DNA of 64,000 nucleotides from Candidatus Stramentimicrobium fermentans (GTDB lineage Bacteria; Atribacterota; Phoenicimicrobiia; Phoenicimicrobiales; Stramentimicrobiaceae): contig JAAYOB010000022.1 of the NCBI GenBank assembly GCA_012520575.1, positions 1 through 64,000 of the forward strand, written 5' to 3'. Under the pieces are notes generated by a model. The model did no database searches. It saw only the letters and a list, made by a program, of their open reading frames with translations, and was not told the DNA's origin. Within the stretch, counting starts at the first letter, position 1; each line of letters starts with the position of its first letter. The position numbers and the translations under genes were made by a program. Below, one piece after another: positions 1 through 8,705 of this stretch.

Positions 1-867
1 GGGATAGACTCTCTGGTAGCGGCACTTCTCACTTATAAGGCGATTGGTGACCGGCTCCATGGCATATTTATTAATACCGGCTTGATGCGAAAAGATGAAG
101 AAGAAGAAATCAGAAAGCTCTTCATTGATAATTTTAAAATTAATTTGCATGTCTATGATTATACAGAAAGCTTTATTGATTCTTTAAAAGGAATAAAAGA
201 TCCCGAACTAAAGAGAAAAATAATCGGCAATCTTTTCATAAAAATATTTGAGAAAAAGGCTAAAGAAATCGGTAAAGTTACTCATCTGCTACAAGGCACT
301 CTCTATCCGGATGTAGTTGAGAGTATACCTATACCGGGGGCTGATAGAACCATTAAATCGCATCACAATGTTGGTGGCTTACCTGAAAAAATGGACTTTA
401 AGCTTTTAGAACCGTTAAGAAATCTTTTTAAGGATGAGGTCCGGAGTATTGCAAAAAACTTAGGTGTACCCGAAAAGATTATCTGGAGACAACCATTTCC
501 GGGCCCCGGGCTTGCTATTAGAATAGCCGGAGAAGTGAATTATGAAAAACTATCTATCCTGAAAGAGGCAGATGATATCATCAGAAAAGAGATTGAAAAA
601 GTAGGTTGGCAAAAAAAACTATGGCAATATTTCGGAATACTGCTACCGGTAAAATCAGTGGGAGTTAAGAATAATATGAGGACCTATGATTATACGCTTG
701 TTCTGAGGATGGTGACCGGTAGTGATGGGATGACTGCTGATTGGGCCAAAGTCCCTTATGAAATTTTAGAGAACATTTCAAACGCAATCATTCATCAAGT
801 CCAAGGAATTAACCGGGTGCTTTACGACATTAGCTCTAAACCACCCGCTACTATCGAATGGGAATAA
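1..867 (+). CDS. guaA: GMP synthase (glutamine-hydrolysing), C-terminal part
   Basis: GMP synthase aminates XMP to GMP using glutamine and ATP, the last step of guanylate synthesis in the cytoplasm. The gene is cut by the window edge. Its first visible codons read GIDS, the end of the SGGIDS PP-loop of the ATP-pyrophosphatase domain. The motif [13 protein letters not shown] at about visible residue 162 and the terminal IEWE are typical of the C-terminal dimerisation domain. 288 residues of about 510 are visible; the N-terminal glutamine amidotransferase domain lies outside. An internal ATG at 82 is not the real start, because reading frame and homology continue upstream to base 1. purA, the other IMP branch enzyme, lies 3.1 kb downstream past an accessory island. 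Confidence 0.96.
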   Translation, partial: GIDSLVAALLTYKAIGDRLHGIFINTGLMRKDEEEEIRKLFIDNFKINLHVYDYTESFIDSLKGIKDPELKRKIIGNLFIKIFEKKAKEIGKVTHLLQGTLYPDVVESIPIPGADRTIKSHHNVGGLPEKMDFKLLEPLRNLFKDEVRSIAKNLGVPEKIIWRQPFPGPGLAIRIAGEVNYEKLSILKEADDIIRKEIEKVGWQKKLWQYFGILLPVKSVGVKNNMRTYDYTLVLRMVTGSDGMTADWAKVPYEILENISNAIIHQVQGINRVLYDISSKPPATIEWE

Positions 868-1109
868 CCACATAAAAGCCTGAAACCCTATGCTGCTTAA
901 GTAGGGTGAAATAATGAAGATTTAATCGGTTTTCTGTGTTTCTGTCCACTGAATACAGATTACTCACCGCTATATAAGTCGATAATTGTATATAATTCCA
1001 AACCCTGTTTAAATGACAGCAAGTTAAGCTTCATGAAACCTAAAGTTATTTACATTCGCACCATGACAATATCATTTGTGCCAGCAAACTTTGCCAGTAA
1101 AATTGATTA

Positions 1110-1139
1110 TTGATTAATTATATTAATTTGTGTTATAAT
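1110..1139 (+). promoter_or_regulatory. Putative sigma70-type promoter of the diguanylate cyclase
   Basis: A TTGATT -35 box (1110-1115) and a perfect TATAAT -10 box (1134-1139) are separated by 18 bp. The expected transcript starts near 1146 and gives a leader of about 110 nt before the TTG start at 1258. The rest of the 868-1257 gap holds no gene that I can see. It contains an imperfect inverted repeat GCAC-ATGA/TCAT-GTGC at about 1059-1082. I see no terminator after guaA. Confidence 0.5.
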
Positions 1140-1257
1140 CCGAAAAATCTATCCGGTTTTGCAAAAGTTTTATTTTATATTTGTTTAATTTGTTTCTGGC
1201 TGCTAGGAATAATTTCGGGTTGCAACTATCATTGTCTAGTTAGGGGAAGTATGTGGT

Positions 1258-2925
1258 TTGAAAAAATTTAATAATATCGGCTTTTTCGTTTTATCCGCTG
1301 TGATGCTTTTTTCAATAATTTTTTTCACAGATATGTTGGATATGCCTGATATATATCTGGTAGACAGGGATGTTATTTCCTTTTCGGACGGCTGGACATG
1401 GCAAGGTGACGGATATCAGAAAAAGTTCCATCTACCTCATTATTTTGATGTGGACGAATCAGAACCTTTGGTGATAAGAAATACAATCCCCGATGATTTG
1501 CCAAACGGTGCCAAAATAGTGATAAAATCCTATATGCAGTCCGTTATAATAAAGATTGGTGAAGAAACAGTTTACGCAGTAGGGCATGATAGTAGTAAAT
1601 TTCTGGGAAGAGATTTTGCTGATTTTTGGGCTGTTGCAGATATCAGCCCCGAACACAAAGGCAAGATTATTGAACTTACTCTTTTTACTCATGTATCTTC
1701 GTCGCGGGGTTATGCTTCTAAGATAATTATTACTTCCGGAACAGGTTTATTGGGTTACATTTTTTTCCAAAAAGGTCTGGGGAATGTTCTGGCCACAATC
1801 ATTATTGTTTTGGGAATCGTATCGATTATTGCCTGCATTTTGGGCAGAATCTACAAAGAAAAACGTCGAAGTTTTCTCTATTTGGGTACCTCCGCTATAA
1901 TTGTCGGTAACTGGTTTTTAGGCGATTCGGGAATATTTCAGTTCTTAACGAAAAACACATACTACACTACGAGAATTACGCCCCTAATGACATTGCTTAG
2001 TACAATCTCCTTTGGTTTGTATATACGAGAAACTGTACCGATGAAAAAAAAGAGATTTTTCGGCGATTTTCTCACATTAGCAACTATTATACATGTAACT
2101 GTCTGTTTGATTTTAGAGTATCTTGGTATCTTGGGTTTTCGAGACGCGCTTCCTGTAACTCTAGTGTTGATAGCAACCTTTTTTGGCTATAATATGATTA
2201 TATTTTTTGTAGAGGTGTATTATTATAATAATAGAAGGGCATCCAAAGAATTGAGAGCGATTTTTATTTTTCTGTTCTTTGGGGTTTTGGAGACCGTACA
2301 TTATTTTTTAGGTGGACAAAAAGAAACTTCTCATTTTATCCTAATCGGTGCGATCGTTTATATTGTCATGTCACTATTCAATCAATTTAAAGAATATCAG
2401 GAGATAAGAAGAGTCAGAGAAGATAAGGAACGCTTTGAGAAGATGGCTTATACCGATGCACTTACCGGAGGGAATAATCGTGCGAGATATATCAAAGATT
2501 TGGAGAATATTGTCAATCCCAAAAGCTTTGCCGTCATACAAATAGACACCGACAGACTCAAATATATTAATGACTATTTTGGCCATTCCCATGGTGATAT
2601 AGCGATTATCGATACGTATAAAGTTTTGAACAAAAACTTTGCTAAGATTGGCAAGGTTTATCGGATTGGCGGAGATGAATTTTCAGTCATCATCAAAAAT
2701 GCCAACATAGACGAAATTAATCAGATTACAGAACAAGTGAAAAAGGAAGTGGATTTAATTGCCAAAGAGAGGGCATATGATTTTTCCATATCGATCGGGA
2801 TTGCTGAATACGATGCTTCTTTAGATGAGGATATTCACGCAACTAGCATTAGAGCAGACTATAATATGTATGAAGACAAAAAAAGGCTGAGGAATACCGT
2901 GCCTCGGAAAAAGCCGGTTGTTTAA
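1258..2925 (+). CDS. Membrane diguanylate cyclase with 7TM sensor region
   Basis: Predicted to make c-di-GMP from two GTP. Order along the 555 residues: an N-terminal membrane anchor (about 7-25), an extracytoplasmic beta-rich domain (about 35-160), seven or so hydrophobic helices (about 165-385) resembling the 7TMR-DISM sensor architecture, then a GGDEF domain from about 395. The active-site motif GGDEF is intact at residues 471-475, and TDALTGGNNR matches the domain's N-terminal signature. The usual inhibitory RxxD just before the motif is absent (the residues there are AKIGKVY), so product inhibition at an I-site is unlikely. Start is TTG at 1258, with AGGGGAAG 8-15 nt upstream; the nearby ATG at 1251 is out of frame. 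No partner gene is adjacent. Its style is reminiscent of clostridial GGDEF proteins, so transfer is possible. The sensed ligand cannot be told. Confidence 0.88.
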   Translation: MKKFNNIGFFVLSAVMLFSIIFFTDMLDMPDIYLVDRDVISFSDGWTWQGDGYQKKFHLPHYFDVDESEPLVIRNTIPDDLPNGAKIVIKSYMQSVIIKIGEETVYAVGHDSSKFLGRDFADFWAVADISPEHKGKIIELTLFTHVSSSRGYASKIIITSGTGLLGYIFFQKGLGNVLATIIIVLGIVSIIACILGRIYKEKRRSFLYLGTSAIIVGNWFLGDSGIFQFLTKNTYYTTRITPLMTLLSTISFGLYIRETVPMKKKRFFGDFLTLATIIHVTVCLILEYLGILGFRDALPVTLVLIATFFGYNMIIFFVEVYYYNNRRASKELRAIFIFLFFGVLETVHYFLGGQKETSHFILIGAIVYIVMSLFNQFKEYQEIRRVREDKERFEKMAYTDALTGGNNRARYIKDLENIVNPKSFAVIQIDTDRLKYINDYFGHSHGDIAIIDTYKVLNKNFAKIGKVYRIGGDEFSVIIKNANIDEINQITEQVKKEVDLIAKERAYDFSISIGIAEYDASLDEDIHATSIRADYNMYEDKKRLRNTVPRKKPVV

Positions 2926-2930
2926 AGAAT

Positions 2931-3362
2931 TTAGAAACATTTAAAAACTTGTTTTGTAAAGGATAATTTCATGTAAAGAATTTTGGCTTTTTGGAAATCG
3001 ATGCAATTAAGAAATATTAAGTGATATCCAGCATAAATAACTTCTTCACAAAAGAGGTTGCCCTTCCTGAAACCCAGTAAAATCAAGGGCTCCCGGTATC
3101 TCAAAAGTTCCTTTGATAATAATTTGATAGCATTCGTACAATCTTCCTTTATTCTCCGTACAAGGAGCTTGAGAGTAAAGGTTAATTCTCTCAGGTTTGT
3201 GACTGACCAATCCGTTTTATGAAAGCCCTTAGTTGTGGGTACGCAGCTGTGGGTTTTTGTCGTTATTAAGAACAGTACGTTTTGGAACTCCTTGACCATC
3301 TGTTCCGCATCCCCATGCGTTGCCATCTGAAATTCTTCTGTAGTTCTCGTCGACTTTACCAT
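2931..3362 (-). CDS. Hypothetical protein, doubtful ORF
   Basis: An open frame of 143 codons on the minus strand, convergent with the diguanylate cyclase and ending 6 nt from its stop. I recognise no family. The predicted protein has no signal peptide or clear membrane helix, is mixed in composition, and contains two basic, leucine-rich stretches in its second half. The region upstream of its ATG shows no good ribosome binding site. It sits in an island whose remaining sequence looks decayed, so it may be a chance frame, a remnant, or a real gene acquired with the island. Confidence 0.25.
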   Translation of the reverse strand: MVKSTRTTEEFQMATHGDAEQMVKEFQNVLFLITTKTHSCVPTTKGFHKTDWSVTNLRELTFTLKLLVRRIKEDCTNAIKLLSKELLRYREPLILLGFRKGNLFCEEVIYAGYHLIFLNCIDFQKAKILYMKLSFTKQVFKCF

Positions 3363-3451
3363 CGTGAATGTTCTTTCATTCTCAGAAGGCAGTATGCCGA
3401 AGCGTGAAGAATGCTACAATCTAAGGAGATATGACAATATCGGATAATTGA

Positions 3452-3793
3452 ATCGTTTTCCCAACGAAAGATTGTCTGCGCGGATACTCCAAAGCTCCCG
3501 ACAAAAATATCCTGATGTGGTATTTAAAGGTGGGTGGAAACTGTCACAGAGCAGAACGACTGGCAAATAAGCTGTCTAAGAAAACGCTAATCTAATTCGC
3601 ACAACGGCCGGCGAAGAGATGAGAACTCAGATCTGATAAAACAGAATCGGAATATGATCTTCTGCAGAAAGTATTCGGATATCACAGATTGATTCTCTGC
3701 TTGATAAGGGAAGGGAAGTACAGCAAGTCTAACGAAACAAAATATGGGATTGTATATAATGGAACTGGAAAAAACCTCAAAGATGTACTATAA
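3452..3793 (+). pseudogene. Decayed reading frame, family unknown
   Basis: One + strand frame reads as protein-like sequence for about 113 codons but is broken by TAA at 3593-3595 and TGA at 3620-3622. The first part includes YLKVGGNCHRAERLANKL, the last part LIREGKYSKSNETKYG and GIVYNGTGKNLKDVL before a final stop at 3791-3793. There is no start codon with a ribosome binding site. The average composition is less AT-rich than in the neighbouring genes. The stops in an otherwise peptide-like frame suggest a pseudogene remnant, but without a database match this could be chance. The rest of 3363-4013 holds no intact gene that I can support. Confidence 0.3.
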
Positions 3794-4013
3794 TAAATTG
3801 TTATCTTTTTAGTGAAACGCTAATATGACTTGCCAATAAGTGGGAAGCGGCACATCGGACTCTGATCCGGAACAGAGAGAAATATCAGATCGAATAACAA
3901 GGTTTTTGTAAAAAGTGATAAAAATCGGATGAAGAGTTATAATTAATTTTCAGTAATAGAAATAATAGAGATGAGGGAAGAAGTTAAAACATAAAAGGAA
4001 GGTGTCTTGAAAC

Positions 4014-5300
4014 ATGTCAACAATTGTTATAGTGGGAACCCAATGGGGTGATGAGGGAAAGGGCAAAGTTACTGACTTATTCTCTGAAAATTACGATATT
4101 ATAGCACGTTATCAAGGGGGTAGTAATGCCGGGCATACCGTTGTTTTGGATAATGATAGCTTTATTTTCCGTCTTTTACCATCAGGTGTTTTATATGAAG
4201 ATAAAGTTTGTGTAATTGGCAATGGTGTGGTTTTAGATCCGGAAGTTTTATTTCAAGAAATTGAAAATTTACAAAAACACGGTATAGATGTTAGCAAAAG
4301 ACTGTTTGTTGATTATAAAACACATATAATTTTCCCTTATCATAAGATTATTGATGAGATATTGGAAGAAAACAAAAATAGCCGTAAAATTGGTACCACT
4401 AAAAGTGGAAATGGACCTGCCTATGCAGATAAATTTTCTCGTACCGGACTCAGGGTCTGTGATTTAATCCATTCTGAAAGCCTTGCCCCTAAATTAGATT
4501 TTTTATTGGAGCAGAAAAGAGATTATTTAGCGAAGATTTACGGGATAGATTTAACAGCAGAACAGATTAAAGATATAAAAGATAAATACATTCATTACGG
4601 TAAAAAGTTAAAAGGTTTTGTAATGGATGTTTCACTATTTTTAGATGAGCAAATAAAGAATAAAAAGAATATTATATTTGAAGGCGCACAGGGTGCTATG
4701 CTAGATGTTGATCATGGCACCTATCCTTATGTTACTTCATCTAATCCTATAGCGGGCAGTGTTTGTATTGGATGTGGTGTTAGCCCCATGCATATTGATA
4801 AAGTGGTTGGTATTGCCAAAGCTTATGCTACCAGGGTAGGTGAAGGACCCTTTCCCACGGAACTGAAAGATTCTTTAGGGCAAAAACTGAGAGAGCAGGG
4901 CAATGAGTATGAATATGAGCCCGAAACCGGTAGGCCAAGAAGATGTGGTTGGTTTGATGCCGTGGTAGTAAAATATGCCAATCGGCTAAATGGGATCAAG
5001 GAGATAGTTTTGACCAAGTTAGATGTTCTAAATTCATTTGAAAAGATTAAATTGTGCCGGAAGTATAAAATTGGTAATAAAATATACCGAAATTTTCCTG
5101 CCGACAGTGAATTAATTAACTTAATTGAGCCGGTCTATGAAGAAGTAGAGGGTTGGGAGGAAGATCTTGGCAACGTGCAGCATTTTCAAGATTTGCCGGA
5201 TAAGGCAAAAAAGTTCATTCAAAAAATAGAAGATGCTATTGAATGCGAGATTTCAGTTATCTCAGTAGGACCTGAAAGGACGCAAACCATTTTTAAGTGA
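4014..5300 (+). CDS. purA: Adenylosuccinate synthetase
   Basis: Joins IMP and aspartate using GTP to give adenylosuccinate, the first committed step from IMP to AMP. The protein is 428 residues, the normal bacterial length. The N-terminal GTQWGDEGKGKVTD P-loop region (residues 8-21) carries the catalytic Asp, and NAGHTVV follows at about 39. The GTP-binding TKLDVL motif lies near residue 335 and the family-typical GPERTQTI at the C-terminus. Start ATG at 4014 follows AAGGAAGGTG. A strong terminator closes the gene. It stands alone, separated from guaA by the accessory island. Confidence 0.97.
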   Translation: MSTIVIVGTQWGDEGKGKVTDLFSENYDIIARYQGGSNAGHTVVLDNDSFIFRLLPSGVLYEDKVCVIGNGVVLDPEVLFQEIENLQKHGIDVSKRLFVDYKTHIIFPYHKIIDEILEENKNSRKIGTTKSGNGPAYADKFSRTGLRVCDLIHSESLAPKLDFLLEQKRDYLAKIYGIDLTAEQIKDIKDKYIHYGKKLKGFVMDVSLFLDEQIKNKKNIIFEGAQGAMLDVDHGTYPYVTSSNPIAGSVCIGCGVSPMHIDKVVGIAKAYATRVGEGPFPTELKDSLGQKLREQGNEYEYEPETGRPRRCGWFDAVVVKYANRLNGIKEIVLTKLDVLNSFEKIKLCRKYKIGNKIYRNFPADSELINLIEPVYEEVEGWEEDLGNVQHFQDLPDKAKKFIQKIEDAIECEISVISVGPERTQTIFK

Positions 5301-5400
5301 CAGCTCAACCAGAAGAATGCCATCAATAGAGAATATATGAAGATATAACGCAATTTCTTAAGTTTTTCATCAGACAATCAAATATAATCCTTGAAATGAA

Positions 5401-5449
5401 AAGTCCGGCATGGTTAGATAGATATATCAAATCATGCCGGACTTTTTTT
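5401..5449 (+). terminator. Rho-independent terminator after purA
   Basis: A perfect 12-bp inverted repeat, AAGTCCGGCATG (5401-5412) with CATGCCGGACTT (5433-5444), is followed by a run of seven T from 5443. It lies between purA and the convergent foldase gene. On the opposite strand the hairpin is followed by only four T, so it should mainly stop purA transcription. Confidence 0.9.
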
Positions 5450-5466
5450 ATTAATATTAAGCTAAT

Positions 5467-6327
5467 CTATTGTTCTATAAATAGCTCTAAATTTTTCTCT
5501 ATTACTGCTTTTTCTTCAACATCTTTTAAATATTGGTCAAAGGCCTCTTGCTGTCTTTGAGGCAGTAGCAGGTATTTAATCTCTTCTTCTACTTCATCTA
5601 GTGTTAAATAGTGAGCAGGATTTTTTTCAATTATTTTAAAGATGTGAAACCCTTTATCAGTTGGAATAATGACACTAACTTCATCTTGGTTTAAGGCAAA
5701 TATATTTTCTTCAATTTCGGCGGCAAAAGTACCTTTGCTTATAAAACCAATATCTCCGCCTTTAGAAGCGCTGCTGGCAATAGAAACTTCCTGGGCTAAA
5801 GTTGAAAAATCACTGCCTTCTTTTAACCTGGTAAGAACATCTTCCGCTTGTTCCTCTGTTTCGGTAAGAATATTCAAGGCATGGACTTCTTCTTCTTTCC
5901 AGAAATTTTCTTTATTTTCTTCATAATAAGAGAGGATTTCATCATCACTCAATTCTGTCTTTTCGATAATTTCTTTCTCTATTAAGTACTGTATAAGAAT
6001 CTGTTCAGTTGCGTTTTTGATTTGAAATTTTACCTTTGGATCTGCACTTAATTCTATTTCATCGGCTTTTTGGACTAGTAATGTTTGGATTACCATCTGT
6101 TCTAAAAAATCTTCCTTGCTTAATTGCAACTTGTATTGTTCGGGAATAGCATCCCAGTATTGGTTAAAATAATTCAAGGTAATTGCATGGCCATTTACTA
6201 GCGCTAATATACCTTGTTCATTAACGATTTGGCCCTCTTCTTGACCACATATCGCTACCGGGAAAATGAATAAAAAAGAAATTAATAAAGCACAAAAATG
6301 AATAGTCTTGTTGCAAGATGCTCTCAT
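5467..6327 (-). CDS. SurA/PrsA-like peptidyl-prolyl cis-trans isomerase
   Basis: An exported folding factor of the parvulin type. The 286-residue protein has an N-terminal signal (basic MRASCNKT then a hydrophobic stretch to about residue 27), a SurA_N-like chaperone helix region (about 35-145), and one PpiC/rotamase domain (about 150-245) with the typical KGGDIGFISKG motif and a C-terminal glutamate-rich helix. Cys27 follows PVAI, an imperfect lipobox because residue -1 is Ile, so lipidation is uncertain. One parvulin domain and this length fit PrsA or short SurA-like proteins of diderm anaerobes. The gene is monocistronic and convergent with purA. ATG is preceded by AGAGGT about 9 nt upstream. 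Confidence 0.88.
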   Translation of the reverse strand: MRASCNKTIHFCALLISFLFIFPVAICGQEEGQIVNEQGILALVNGHAITLNYFNQYWDAIPEQYKLQLSKEDFLEQMVIQTLLVQKADEIELSADPKVKFQIKNATEQILIQYLIEKEIIEKTELSDDEILSYYEENKENFWKEEEVHALNILTETEEQAEDVLTRLKEGSDFSTLAQEVSIASSASKGGDIGFISKGTFAAEIEENIFALNQDEVSVIIPTDKGFHIFKIIEKNPAHYLTLDEVEEEIKYLLLPQRQQEAFDQYLKDVEEKAVIEKNLELFIEQ

Positions 6328-6816
6328 GATTATTACCTCTTTCTATTATTTTTAATTATAAATACTGTGAACAGTTAACAAAGCAGAAATATTATCAAAA
6401 TTCTATTGGTATAGTTTAACATAGCCGGAAAGCTAAGTAAATAGGATTCAGTCTGTTGATTTTTATGAATAATGTGGCATAGAATAGAGAACAATGAATT
6501 TGGCTAATAAGATTATAAGATTATAAGATTATGAAAGAATATGGAATATATTAGTTTTAATAGTTGCCTAATTTTAACTGGCTTTATAATTCTATGCAAA
6601 ACTCTAAAATAGTTGTGTTTACATTCAAGATATCGATATTTATTTATATATGATCAAAGCCAGCCCCTCTCAACAATAAATAGCATAATAATCTTTTATA
6701 AATAACTCATGTCTAAGCTAGGTTTTCTTGAATATTTTTGAATTATATATTATAATATACGGAGTAATTTCTTTATCAACAAGCAAGGCTTATCATTAAG
6801 TAAAGGGGGTGAGGGT
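6328..6816. other. Divergent intergenic region, no gene seen
   Basis: This AT-rich spacer separates the minus-strand foldase from rpsU. It contains three perfect tandem copies of the octamer AAGATTAT at 6509-6532 and, near its right end, the rpsU promoter. For the foldase I see a TATAAT-like box on the minus strand (plus 6355-6360) but no good -35 box. No ORF, tRNA or known RNA structure was found. Confidence 0.5.
6728..6756 (+). promoter_or_regulatory. Promoter of rpsU-yqeY
   Basis: TTGAAT (6728-6733) and TATAAT (6751-6756) with the optimal 17-bp spacer lie 60 bp upstream of the rpsU start. This is one of the best sigma70-type matches in the window. Confidence 0.72.
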
Positions 6817-7005
6817 ATGGCAAGTATTATAGTTAGAGAAGATGAAGAATTCGACCACGCTTTAAAGCGTTTTAAAAAAGAGTGTCAGAAAAGTGGAATA
6901 ATTTCAGATATAAAAAAACACGAATATTATGAAAAGCCCAGTGAGCGCAAAAAAAGAAAATTAATAGCAGCTCAAAGAAAAAGGAAAAGGAGAGGTAGGT
7001 TTTAA
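6817..7005 (+). CDS. rpsU: 30S ribosomal protein S21
   Basis: Small-subunit protein near the anti-Shine-Dalgarno region, involved in initiation. The 62 residues start MASIIVREDEEFDHALKRF and end in the very basic RKRKRRGRF tail expected for S21, slightly longer than the 57 residues of Bacillus. The GGGGGTGAGGG ribosome site precedes the ATG. It is first in a two-gene unit with yqeY, a pairing that is common in bacteria. Confidence 0.95.
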   Translation: MASIIVREDEEFDHALKRFKKECQKSGIISDIKKHEYYEKPSERKKRKLIAAQRKRKRRGRF

Positions 7006-7464
7006 TTGAGCGAGAATATTTCTCTGGAATCTAGAATATTTAGGGATTATCAAAAAGCCTCTAAGGAAGGCAGGAAAGTTGAAGTATCAATTTTACGCAT
7101 AATCCGTGCTGAAATAAAGAATAGTGAAATACGAAAAAAAGAGAAGTTAACAGATGAAGAAATCCAAAAGATATTAAATTCTTTATTAAAAAAAGAAGAG
7201 GAAGCGCTTAGTTTTTACATTAAAGGCGAGCGGGCAAATTTGGTTGAAAAAACCAAAGAAGAGTTAGACATCATTAAGAAATATTTACCGGAAGGCCTTT
7301 CTTTAGAAGAAATAGAAAATATTTCCAGAGAAATTATTGTTAAAAACAATTTTGGGGATATGAAAGATTTTAGTGCCGCCATTAAGCTAATCATGAAAGA
7401 AACTGAGGGTAGGGCAGATGGTAAATTAGTAAGCGCAGCAATTGGTAAAATTTTGAAGAAATGA
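7006..7464 (+). CDS. yqeY: GatB/YqeY domain protein
   Basis: A free-standing YqeY protein of 152 residues, related to the C-terminal tail domain of the amidotransferase subunit GatB that contacts tRNA. Its exact role is not settled. Family features visible are the N-terminal ISLESRIFRDYQKASKEG, the EEEALSFYIKGER segment, and the C-terminal GRADGKLVSAAIGKIL. The TTG start directly abuts the rpsU stop (TAATTG), which implies translational coupling. A terminator follows 15 nt after the stop. Confidence 0.92.
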   Translation: MSENISLESRIFRDYQKASKEGRKVEVSILRIIRAEIKNSEIRKKEKLTDEEIQKILNSLLKKEEEALSFYIKGERANLVEKTKEELDIIKKYLPEGLSLEEIENISREIIVKNNFGDMKDFSAAIKLIMKETEGRADGKLVSAAIGKILKK

Positions 7465-7479
7465 TTTCTATTTGTTTAG

Positions 7480-7523
7480 AAAGAGAAAGACCTGGCATGT
7501 TAGTACCGGGTCTTTCTCTTTTT
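7480..7523 (+). terminator. Rho-independent terminator after yqeY
   Basis: A 13-bp stem, AAAGAGAAAGACC (7480-7492) with GGTCTTTCTCTTT (7509-7521), ends in a T run up to 7523. The upper part can extend by TGG/CCG-type pairs. It ends the rpsU-yqeY transcript. Confidence 0.88.
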
Positions 7524-7566
7524 GTGAGCAATGTTACTAAATAAAATGGAGGTTATAAAAATATTT

Positions 7567-7595
7567 TTGATAGATTTAAATTTGCTAAATATAGA
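7567..7595 (+). promoter_or_regulatory. Putative promoter of phoH-pgpH-ybeY
   Basis: TTGATA (7567-7572) and TATAGA (7590-7595) with a 17-bp spacer lie 100 bp upstream of phoH and directly after the yqeY terminator. The -10 box has one mismatch to consensus. Confidence 0.45.
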
Positions 7596-7694
7596 TATAA
7601 GGATATCATGATAACAGTGTTTTTGCTTACACGGCATACCTTAAAATATCGTTTTGTTAAAATAATTTTTTAAAGAGACAAATAGTGGTAATTT

Positions 7695-8705
7695 ATGTAT
7701 GAAGATTTAGTATTTATTGAAAGCGAAGAAGAGCTAAGAGAGTTATTTGGTAATCTTGATGCCAAAATAAATTTTATCTGCGATTCGTTAGGGGTAAAGG
7801 TTTCGGTTAGAAATGGTAACCACTTAACCATTTCCGGTAATAAAAAAAATGTTAAACAGGCGACCAGGCTAATTGAAGATTTATTGGCTATTATTCGCAG
7901 AGGAAATCAGGTAAATTTATCTGAAATAAAGTATCAAATAGATATGGTAAAACAAAATAGCTCTTGCCATTTAAATGAACTTTATAATATGGAAATACAA
8001 GTTTTTAAAAAAGATAAAATAATAAGACCAAAAACGTTCGGACAAAAGCAAGTTCTCGATGCAATCAATACTAATGAGATTTTATTTGTCATTGGTCCGG
8101 CTGGTACCGGAAAGACCTATCTCGCGGTCGCTATAGCAATCTCTGCTTTGAAAAAGAAAGAAATCGATAGGATAATTTTAGTTCGACCGGCAGTAGAGGC
8201 AGGGGAAAGTCTTGGTTTTTTACCTGGTGACCTTATGGAAAAAATTGATCCTTATTTTAGACCTCTGTATGATGCCATAAATGAAATGATGCCCTACGAA
8301 AAATTTCAAAAATTTTTAGAGCAAGGAATAGTTGAAGTAGCCCCTCTTGCCTATATGAGAGGGAGAACTTTGAATAATTCTTTCATTATCCTGGACGATG
8401 CTCAAAATACCACCTTAGGGCAGATGAAAATGTTTTTAACCCGTTTTGGTTTTGGTTCGAAAATTATAGTTACCGGGGACATTACTCAGGTTGATTTGCC
8501 TCAAAAAACTAATTCCGGTTTAATTAGTATAGCTGAGATTTTAAAAGATATTCAGGGTATTGAATTCATTTATTTAGAAAAAAAAGATGTGGTTAGGCAT
8601 AGGTTGGTTAAAGAGATCATACTCGCTTATGAAAAAGCTTCAATATTAGATGAGAATCATATTAAAAATTTAGGGAAGAATAAATCTCAAGATGAAAATA
8701 GGTAA
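7695..8705 (+). CDS. phoH: PhoH-family ATPase
   Basis: A cytoplasmic P-loop ATPase of the PhoH/PhoL family, thought to act in RNA metabolism together with YbeY. The 336 residues hold an N-terminal KH-like region (about 1-100), the Walker A motif GPAGTGKT at 134-141, a Walker B-like FIILDDAQN at about 230, and the sensor GDITQVDLP at about 257. The start ATG at 7695 has a weak ribosome site (GTGGTAATTT). The 3' end overlaps pgpH by 14 nt. Order phoH-pgpH-ybeY is widespread and supports a common operon. Confidence 0.94.
   Translation: MYEDLVFIESEEELRELFGNLDAKINFICDSLGVKVSVRNGNHLTISGNKKNVKQATRLIEDLLAIIRRGNQVNLSEIKYQIDMVKQNSSCHLNELYNMEIQVFKKDKIIRPKTFGQKQVLDAINTNEILFVIGPAGTGKTYLAVAIAISALKKKEIDRIILVRPAVEAGESLGFLPGDLMEKIDPYFRPLYDAINEMMPYEKFQKFLEQGIVEVAPLAYMRGRTLNNSFIILDDAQNTTLGQMKMFLTRFGFGSKIIVTGDITQVDLPQKTNSGLISIAEILKDIQGIEFIYLEKKDVVRHRLVKEIILAYEKASILDENHIKNLGKNKSQDENR

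Noticed and set aside
868-910. Terminator after guaA (ACCCTA/TAGGGT)
   Set aside because: 6-bp stem with an 11-nt loop and no following T run.
1140-1257. c-di-GMP riboswitch upstream of the GGDEF gene
   Set aside because: No GEMM-type conserved loop or stems could be recognised.
1459-1692. Minus-strand ORF inside the diguanylate cyclase gene
   Set aside because: Antisense shadow of a well-supported gene, no ribosome site or recognisable domain.
3700-3740. Repeat shared with 39396-39420 (GGGAAG-TACAGCAA-like)
   Set aside because: The similarity covers only about 15 bases with mismatches, so it may be chance; no ends or target duplications seen.
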